Both the position numbers and the translations under genes were made by a program. Below are positions 14,333 through 19,807 of a stretch of DNA of 19,807 bases, piece after piece. How positions within the stretch are numbered: the stretch's first letter is position 1; each line of letters starts with the position of its first letter. Location of the stretch: positions 1 to 19,807 of the forward strand of contig CALCYB010000167.1 of assembly GCA_937906485.1 (NCBI GenBank), read 5' to 3'. The notes beneath the pieces are model-generated. The model did not search any database, was not told the DNA's origin, and saw only the letters and a program-made list of their open reading frames with translations. The DNA comes from an uncultured Rikenellaceae bacterium. Its GTDB lineage: Bacteria; Bacteroidota; Bacteroidia; Bacteroidales; UBA932.

Positions 14333-15061
14333 ATGAAAAAGATGATGAAAAAAGCAGCTCTGTTTTTTGCTGCTGCCGGAACATTGGCCATGGGTGCATG
14401 TTCCAACAATTACTCCATTGCTGATCCCAGTGAAGCCTTGTTTGCTCCGGAATCCCGTATTGACTCAGTGAGCTATTCGTTGGGTATGTGGCTGGGAGGT
14501 ACCATTTTGGGTGCCGGTGTCGGTGAAGTGAACTATGACGAGGTGATGGATGGTCTGAAAGACATCCTCAATCAGGAAGAAACCCGCATCAAGGAGAATG
14601 AAGTCAATCAGGTGATCAGCAGTTATCTGATGGAACGTCAAGGTTTTCTGATGGACAAAAACCTGTCGGACGGGGTTGCTTTTATGGAAAAACACAAAGA
14701 GGAAGAAGGGGTGCAAATCAGTACATCCGGTCTCCAATACCGCATCATTGAACCGGGTAGCGATGTGAAGGCCACCCAAGACGCAGATACGGTCAGCGTT
14801 TATTACACAGGACGTTTCATCAACGGCGAAGTGTTTGACGGAACGACCGAAGGTTCTCAACCGATTTCTTTCCCGTTGAACCGCGTGATCAAAGGTTGGA
14901 CGGAAGGTCTGAAACTCATTGGGGAAGGCGGTAAGATCGAGTTGGTGATTCCGGCTGAATTGGCTTATGGCCCGCAACCTTATCAAGGCATTCCCGGTAA
15001 CTCTGTGCTGGTGTTTGATGTGGAACTGGTGAAAGTTAACCCTGTTAAAGTCGAAGAATAA
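14333..15061 (+). CDS. FKBP-type peptidyl-prolyl cis-trans isomerase, lipoprotein
   Basis: Catalyses cis-trans isomerisation of X-Pro bonds and helps fold proteins outside the cytoplasm. Residues 1-22 form a signal peptide ending in AMGAC, with Cys23 the probable lipidation site, so it should be anchored to a membrane facing the periplasm. An FKBP_N-type helical dimerisation domain occupies about 40-120. The catalytic FKBP domain occupies about 132-235, with VYYTGRFINGEVFDG at 156-170, GWTEGLKLIGEGGK at 188-201, IPAELAYG at 206-213 and IPGNSVLVFDVEL at 220-232. This is the Mip/FkpA architecture at its usual length (242 residues). It begins 1 base after nhaA and ends 1 base before the DUF3127 gene. 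Nearby in-frame ATGs at codons 4 and 5 would give almost the same signal peptide. Confidence 0.93.
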   Translation: MKKMMKKAALFFAAAGTLAMGACSNNYSIADPSEALFAPESRIDSVSYSLGMWLGGTILGAGVGEVNYDEVMDGLKDILNQEETRIKENEVNQVISSYLMERQGFLMDKNLSDGVAFMEKHKEEEGVQISTSGLQYRIIEPGSDVKATQDADTVSVYYTGRFINGEVFDGTTEGSQPISFPLNRVIKGWTEGLKLIGEGGKIELVIPAELAYGPQPYQGIPGNSVLVFDVELVKVNPVKVEE

Positions 15062-15062
15062 T

Positions 15063-15461
15063 ATGGCGTTGGAATTGGTGGCCAGACTGATCCGGAAGAT
15101 GCCTGTGCAATCCGGCAACAGTTCAAGAGGCGAGTGGAGCAAACAGGAGTTCATCGTAGAGACCTTGGATATGTATCCCCGCAAAGTCTGCATGAGCGTG
15201 TGGGGGGCTGACAAGATTACGGAACTGAAGAATTTTGCAGAAGGAGAAACGTTGCGCTTCTCCCTGAATATCGAGTCAAGGGAATACAACAACCGCTGGT
15301 ACACGGATGTCCGTGCTTGGCGCATTGACCGGAACACCGAAACCCCGGCACCCGCAAGTGGCGCTCCAGTTGCGCCTGCACCCCAGGCAGAGGCCCCGGC
15401 CTCAGCTCCGTTGGTAAGTGGTGCTGATCTGGGGGATCAGGAAGACGATCTGCCCTTCTAA
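15063..15461 (+). CDS. DUF3127 domain protein, OB-fold-like with SSB-like C-terminal tail
   Basis: A 132-residue cytoplasmic protein of the Bacteroidota DUF3127 family, function not established. Residues 1-90 form the conserved domain, with RKMPVQSG, RGEWSKQEFIVET, YPRKVCMSVWG, a GETLRFSLNIESREYNNRWYTD segment and VRAWRI. The strand order and the E(S)REYN.RWYTD pattern suggest an OB-like beta barrel. Residues 91-118 are a Pro/Ala-rich, probably flexible linker, and the protein ends DQEDDLPF (125-132). That tip closely resembles the acidic DDIPF tail through which single-stranded-DNA-binding protein recruits partners. A role in binding nucleic acid or SSB partners is inference. The gene is 1 base after the FKBP gene and 5 before the next, all in one transcript. 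Confidence 0.88.
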   Translation: MALELVARLIRKMPVQSGNSSRGEWSKQEFIVETLDMYPRKVCMSVWGADKITELKNFAEGETLRFSLNIESREYNNRWYTDVRAWRIDRNTETPAPASGAPVAPAPQAEAPASAPLVSGADLGDQEDDLPF

Positions 15462-15466
15462 ATCCT

Positions 15467-17761
15467 ATGAATAAGAAACAGGTAATCCTATCTACGGCCT
15501 TGGCCACCATTTTACTGGTGGCCATCGGTCTTGTATTGTTCAACCTCTATTCCGAGCCAGAACCCCACCGGACCGTGGTGGAAGACGGGCGTCGGGATAT
15601 TTTTTGTGCGGTTCCCTCGGATGCCGCTGCGATTCTGCATCATGAAGACCTGGCATCCCTGAATGCGATGCCGACTCCCTATGATACTCGGATACGTGAT
15701 TTTCATCGCTTGTTGCCGGAAGTCTGTCACCGGATGCCGGTGATTTTGTCGGCTCATTACTCAAGCAAGAATCAGGTTTCCTGGCTGATGATCCTGCATC
15801 TTTCGGATCCGGAAGAAACGGCTGGTGCTGTTCTTTCGGCCTTGGAGAATGCCTGTCAGGGAATTCACCACAAACAATACGACGATACCCGTCTGTACCG
15901 GACCGATGTGCCTGGCGTGACGTATGCAGTTTATGGAGCCTACCTGTTGGCCAGTACCTCCCAAGTGGTGCTGGAATCCTCTTTGCGACACCTGGCGACC
16001 GAAACTTCGGTGCTGGATGATCCGGACTTTGTGCAGGCTTCTGCTCTGGCGGACTCCAGACCGCTGTTGTACTTGAATCATGCCCATATCGGAAAATTGT
16101 ATTCCGGACTCCTGAACGCCGATGCCCGGAGCAGTGCTTCATTTGCCGGGTCCTTGGCCGACTGGTCTGTGCTGGAGTTGGATCATGAGGGACCTGCGGT
16201 TCATCTGCAAGGCTTCTTCCATGCGCAGAATCCCCAGGAGTATTACCTTTCCAGTCTGGCTGCGCAACGGCCTGCGGAACATCAGTTCTGGAAGCAGCTT
16301 CCCTACAATACGCATTGGGCACTGCTGCTTGCTCCGGAAGATTTTTCCACATACCTGACCAATTACACCACGTTCCTGGGTGAACAGAATCGGGGAATGG
16401 GGTATACCAAACAGCAATCTGAAGCCAAAAAGAAAATACAACAGGATCAAGAGCCTGCTGACTGGTTCCTGTCTTTGTCTCCCACAGCGGTGGGGGTGGC
16501 AGAAATCCCGGTGGGCGATGCGGCAGAGAAACTGCTTCTGATCCAAACGGATAAGCAGGATCTCCCGCAGGAACAGGTAAGCCCGTTTGCCTTCCCGGGT
16601 TATGCGCAGGCCGTCCTGGGTAAATGGTTCCGTTCCTCTTCCGAGCCCGATTCCAAATCGATAGCCAAATCGGACTTTCAACTCAATGATTTTCCTGTTA
16701 CCCATGCCTTCTGCTCGGGTTCGGTCTGGATCATCGGCTCAAAAGCAGCCTTGCAGACTTTGCTGGAACAGATGCATTCAGAGGTGTTCTTTACCTGGGA
16801 GGATTACCTGGCACAGACTCCGGTGGCCGGTCTTCTGGAACAAACACCGATCTTGTCTTTTGTAGCGAACCTGAACCGTTGCGAACCCTATGTGCAAAAG
16901 TTGCTTAAGAAAGCGTATGCCGCTCCGATCCGAGAAGAGATTGCAGACCACAACCTCTCGTTTCTGACCCTTGCTTTCCATCCTGAAAAATCCGGGCTGC
17001 GTATGCAGGGGACCTGTCTGATGGAACAGGCTTCCATCTTGCCGGTGCCGCCCCGCAAGTCCAAGGATGAGGCTCCTGTTTATGTGGATGATACTCCGGT
17101 TGTCGTGCCGGAAGGTCCCTATCCGGTCAAGAATTTTATCAACGGCAAGCAGAACTGGGTTTCACAGCATGCCAATCATGCCATCTCCTACCAGGACCAT
17201 AACCGCAAATCCATGTGGGCGATTCCTTTTACAGCACCCATTGCGGGGTCTGTCACCCAGATTGATTATTACCAGAACAACAAGTTGCAGATGGCCTTTG
17301 CCGGAGGCAACCGCTTGTGCCTGCTGGACCGTGTGGGCCGATGGGTGCCGCCTTTCCCGGTGACCTTGAAGAAAGAGGTGTTGTTGGGACCGTTGGTCTA
17401 TGACAAGACAGGCTCCGGTGAATTCCGTTTCATGGTGCTGCATACCGACAATACCATTGGACTCTACAACAAGAAAGGACAGCCGGCATCCGGTTGGCAA
17501 GAAATCACCGTTTCTGAAACCATCCGAGAGTTGCCCGAACGGACCAAGGTGGGTTCCGACTATTATTGGGTATTGCGCACAGCTTACAGGACATTGGTTT
17601 ACGATGCTTTGGGCAAGCCGGTGGCCAATTTTGACCAGCACGAACTGATGCCGGATTCCAAGTTTGTCCCCCATTCCAAGAACGAAGCGGTGGTTCGGAC
17701 CAAGGCAGGAAAAGACATGATTTTAAATTTGAAAACCGGCGAATTCAAACGCTACAAATAA
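15467..17761 (+). CDS. Large membrane-anchored protein of unknown function, C-terminal propeller-like repeats
   Basis: I do not recognise a named family; it resembles conserved Bacteroidales hypothetical proteins of the DUF3352 kind. Of 764 residues, 5-28 are one transmembrane helix (MNKKQ, then a Leu/Ile/Val-rich run) with no lipobox or clear cleavage site, so it is probably a signal anchor placing the rest in the periplasm. Residues about 45-540 form a long region with strand-helix alternation and no catalytic motif I can name. From about 550 the sequence changes to repeats about 46 residues apart (near 615, 660 and 706), each with a hydrophobic strand then D/N-x-x-G: RLCLLDRVGRW, TIGLYNKKGQP, TLVYDALGKP. 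This looks like blades of a PQQ- or WD-like beta-propeller. It lies between DUF3127 and an MsbA-like exporter, 12 bases before the latter, suggesting an envelope role. Confidence 0.7.
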   Translation: MNKKQVILSTALATILLVAIGLVLFNLYSEPEPHRTVVEDGRRDIFCAVPSDAAAILHHEDLASLNAMPTPYDTRIRDFHRLLPEVCHRMPVILSAHYSSKNQVSWLMILHLSDPEETAGAVLSALENACQGIHHKQYDDTRLYRTDVPGVTYAVYGAYLLASTSQVVLESSLRHLATETSVLDDPDFVQASALADSRPLLYLNHAHIGKLYSGLLNADARSSASFAGSLADWSVLELDHEGPAVHLQGFFHAQNPQEYYLSSLAAQRPAEHQFWKQLPYNTHWALLLAPEDFSTYLTNYTTFLGEQNRGMGYTKQQSEAKKKIQQDQEPADWFLSLSPTAVGVAEIPVGDAAEKLLLIQTDKQDLPQEQVSPFAFPGYAQAVLGKWFRSSSEPDSKSIAKSDFQLNDFPVTHAFCSGSVWIIGSKAALQTLLEQMHSEVFFTWEDYLAQTPVAGLLEQTPILSFVANLNRCEPYVQKLLKKAYAAPIREEIADHNLSFLTLAFHPEKSGLRMQGTCLMEQASILPVPPRKSKDEAPVYVDDTPVVVPEGPYPVKNFINGKQNWVSQHANHAISYQDHNRKSMWAIPFTAPIAGSVTQIDYYQNNKLQMAFAGGNRLCLLDRVGRWVPPFPVTLKKEVLLGPLVYDKTGSGEFRFMVLHTDNTIGLYNKKGQPASGWQEITVSETIRELPERTKVGSDYYWVLRTAYRTLVYDALGKPVANFDQHELMPDSKFVPHSKNEAVVRTKAGKDMILNLKTGEFKRYK

Positions 17762-17773
17762 AAATAGAAACGG

Positions 17774-19600
17774 ATGGATACTTTCAAACGATTATTGGCT
17801 TACGCAAAACCTTATAGCCGGTTCTGGCCGCCCTACCTGACGCTCTCGATCTTGTCAGTACTCTTTGGGGTGGCAAACTATGCGCTGATCAATCCGTTGT
17901 TGACCGTTCTCTTTACGCCGGATCAGGTGGAACAAGTGCTGGTAAAGCCGGAATTTGCCCTTTCGGTGGATTATGCCAATGGTCTGTTCCAGTATTACCT
18001 GACACGGGTCATGCAAAGCAGCGGTGTTTTGCGGGGACTTGTTTTTGTGTGTCTGATTCTGATTTCGGCCTCCTTCCTTTCCAATCTGACCCGTTATCTT
18101 TCACAGCGGGTGTTGGTCAATATGAAGACCCATATCATGAAGAATCTGCGCAACGACTTGTTTGTCAAGATTACCAAAATGGATGTCGGTTATTACCATT
18201 CGCAACGCAAAGGGGATATCCTTTCGAGTGTGTCCAATGATGTGAATGAGGTACAGAACAGCGTGGCCAGCAGTTTCCACATCATTTTCCGGGAACCGTT
18301 GCTGGTGATCGGTTTTTTGGTTGCCTTGTTCTATATGTCTCCTCAGTTGACGCTTCTGACCTTGGTGACCCTGCCGGTTTCCGCATTGGCCATCGGAGGG
18401 ATCACGCGCAAGCTCAAGCGAGGAGCGGTGGTTACCCAGACATTGTTGGGACGGATCATCAGTCAGTTTGAAGAAGCCATATCCGGTATCCGCATCATCA
18501 AAGCTTTCAATGCACAAGGCTATGTACGTGGAAATTTTGACCGGATCAATGAAGAACACAAACAAGTGAGCCGTTCGATGTTTTCCCGTCAGGAAATGGC
18601 CTCTCCCTTGTCGGAGTTTTTGGGCATCTGTGTGGCAGCTGCCGTCCTGTTCTATGGCGGTCTGCTGCAAATACGCGGGCAATTGAACATGACCTTGCCG
18701 GAGTTCATTGTGTACATCGGTTTTTATTGGCGGGTGCTGGAGCCGGCCAAAGCCATGGCCAATGCCTATGCCAGTATCCAGCGCGGACTGGTTTCCGGTC
18801 GTCGGGTTCTGGCCATTCTGGACCAGAAATCGGCCATTACCAATGCCAAAAATCCTGTGGCCTTGAGCCGTTTTGAAAAATCCATCGAGTTCAAGGATGT
18901 CTCCTTCAGTTACGCCACAGAACCCGTTTTGAAGCACATCAATTTTTCCATTCCGAAAGGGAAAATGATTGCCTTGGTCGGACCCTCCGGCGCGGGTAAG
19001 AGCACCATTGCGGATTTGTTGCCACGGTTCTATGATGTGTCCAGCGGACGGATTGAACTGGACGGTGTCGATGTGCGGCAATACAACATGAAAGATCTGA
19101 TCGCCCAGATGGGGGTTGTAACCCAGGAGGCGATTCTGTTCAACGATACGGTGTACAACAACATTGCGTTCGGTATCGAGGGCGTCACCCGAGAGGACGT
19201 CATCAGGGCGGCCAGAATAGCCAACGCGGACGAGTTCATCGTTCAGTTGGAAAACGGCTACGATACCAACATCGGTGACCGTGGGGCCAAACTTTCGGGC
19301 GGGCAGCGTCAACGGCTGGCCATTGCCCGTGCTGTGCTCAAGAATCCTCCGATCCTGATTCTGGATGAGGCAACCTCGGCACTGGATACGGAAAGTGAAC
19401 GCCTGGTACAGGATGCACTGACCACACTGATGAAAAACCGTACATCTTTGGTGATAGCACACCGCCTCTCCACCATCCAGCATGCAGACGAGATCATTGT
19501 GCTGCAGCAGGGGGAAATTGTGGAACGGGGCGATCACGATACATTAATCAAACAGGGAGGTCTGTATTCCCACTTGTGCTATTTACAGGCCTTCAATTAA
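17774..19600 (+). CDS. MsbA-like ABC exporter (fused membrane and ATPase domains)
   Basis: A 608-residue half-transporter of the lipid/peptide/drug exporter type, which works as a homodimer in the inner membrane. The six-helix membrane domain covers about 15-340, including the QFEEAISGIRIIKAFNAQ coupling region at about 236-253. The ATPase domain starts near 370: Walker A GPSGAGKST at 403-411, the Q-loop in VVTQEAILFND, the LSGGQRQR signature at 507-514, Walker B LILDEATSALD around Asp531-Glu532, and the switch His563 in IAHRLS. All catalytic residues are intact. Lipid A-core flipping (MsbA) is the most likely role in a Gram-negative, but the substrate cannot be read from sequence; other lipids, peptides or drugs are possible. 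An extra loop between helices 1 and 2 (about residues 50-85) is rather long. Confidence 0.92.
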   Translation: MDTFKRLLAYAKPYSRFWPPYLTLSILSVLFGVANYALINPLLTVLFTPDQVEQVLVKPEFALSVDYANGLFQYYLTRVMQSSGVLRGLVFVCLILISASFLSNLTRYLSQRVLVNMKTHIMKNLRNDLFVKITKMDVGYYHSQRKGDILSSVSNDVNEVQNSVASSFHIIFREPLLVIGFLVALFYMSPQLTLLTLVTLPVSALAIGGITRKLKRGAVVTQTLLGRIISQFEEAISGIRIIKAFNAQGYVRGNFDRINEEHKQVSRSMFSRQEMASPLSEFLGICVAAAVLFYGGLLQIRGQLNMTLPEFIVYIGFYWRVLEPAKAMANAYASIQRGLVSGRRVLAILDQKSAITNAKNPVALSRFEKSIEFKDVSFSYATEPVLKHINFSIPKGKMIALVGPSGAGKSTIADLLPRFYDVSSGRIELDGVDVRQYNMKDLIAQMGVVTQEAILFNDTVYNNIAFGIEGVTREDVIRAARIANADEFIVQLENGYDTNIGDRGAKLSGGQRQRLAIARAVLKNPPILILDEATSALDTESERLVQDALTTLMKNRTSLVIAHRLSTIQHADEIIVLQQGEIVERGDHDTLIKQGGLYSHLCYLQAFN

Positions 19601-19627
19601 TTAAGAACAAAACAAAAACCATCATCT

Positions 19628-19807
19628 ATGGCAGAATCATTGAATAAAATGCTGGAGAGCAGCTTTAGGAAAAACTGGAATTGTCCGGCGCTGTCTGATT
19701 ACAAAGGCGTCACGTTACATTATCGGGATGTGGCCCGTCGTATAGAGAAGATTCATATCGTATTTGAGCGGTGCGGCCTGGAAAAAGGAGACCGCGTGTC
19801 GATTTGT
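19628..19807 (+). CDS. AMP-dependent acyl-CoA synthetase/ligase, N-terminal fragment
   Basis: Only the first 60 codons are present; the gene runs off the right edge. The reading frame from ATG 19628 gives MAESLNKMLE, then the start of the ANL (acyl-CoA synthetase, AMP-forming) superfamily fold. Visible are CPALSDYKGVTLHYRDVARRI at about 19-39, matching the family's PAL.D..G..LTY.EL pattern, and GLEKGDRVSIC at 50-60, matching the G..KGDRV.I motif. The P-loop-like STG motif, adenylate site and catalytic Lys would lie beyond the window. A long-chain fatty acid-CoA ligase is the likeliest member in Bacteroidales, but the substrate is not shown. It is 27 bases after the ABC exporter, so probably in the same transcript. 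Confidence 0.75.
   Translation, partial: MAESLNKMLESSFRKNWNCPALSDYKGVTLHYRDVARRIEKIHIVFERCGLEKGDRVSIC

Noticed and set aside
1..19807. Search by eye for CRISPR repeats, tRNA or rRNA genes, transposases, integrases, toxin-antitoxin pairs and riboswitches.
   Set aside because: Nothing convincing was seen on either strand; gaps between genes are too short for most of these except the left 335 bases, which showed no regularly spaced repeats.

Overview
The window looks like a stretch of chromosome from a member of the order Bacteroidales (phylum Bacteroidota). Three things point there: a TonB-dependent receptor remnant followed by a DUF4249 lipoprotein; almost no Shine-Dalgarno sequences, with Bacteroidota-type promoters (TTTG, about 19-20 bases, then TAnnTTTG) in the gaps; and core genes whose nearest relatives I recognise in this group (short SerA with a TPKK motif, DUF3127, DUF1015 next to serCA). 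I cannot name the genus.

Layout. Positions 1-330 are extremely A+T-rich and hold the start of a small membrane protein on the minus strand that runs off the left edge. At about 318-336 the composition switches abruptly to ordinary coding DNA, in the middle of a TonB-dependent receptor gene of which only the last ~124 codons remain. Two lipoprotein genes follow (a DUF4249 protein and an unrecognised one), ending at a strong bidirectional hairpin at 2712-2750. From 2768 to 8158 all genes are on the minus strand in two operons: serC-serA-DUF1015 (serine synthesis plus an uncharacterised protein) and yigZ-pyrB-pyrI (an IMPACT-family protein plus both chains of aspartate carbamoyltransferase). A compact divergent promoter region (8159-8245) separates these from a plus-strand pair, a pRiA4b ORF-3-like gene and miaA. 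recQ lies on the minus strand, convergent with miaA across only 7 bases. From 11919 to the right edge everything is on the plus strand and tightly packed (gaps of 13, 1, 1, 5, 12 and 27 bases): arginase/agmatinase-family enzyme, nhaA, FKBP-type lipoprotein isomerase, DUF3127, a large unrecognised membrane-anchored protein, an MsbA-like ABC exporter and the start of an AMP-dependent acyl-CoA ligase.

How they work together. Most of the window is housekeeping: serine synthesis, the committed step of pyrimidine synthesis, tRNA isopentenylation, DNA repair, Na+/H+ balance and envelope maintenance. The left edge is the only region that looks accessory, with a sharp compositional boundary cutting a surface receptor gene. 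I see no rRNA, tRNA, CRISPR array, transposase or integrase, and no clear novel multi-gene system. The most interesting leads are the uncharacterised DUF1015 protein inside the serine operon, a SerA with an altered catalytic motif, the single-stranded-DNA-binding-protein-like tail on DUF3127, the unrecognised 764-residue envelope protein, and the island boundary. No stretch over 300 bases lacks a gene, apart from the left 335 bases, which are covered by the partial gene and its promoter region.
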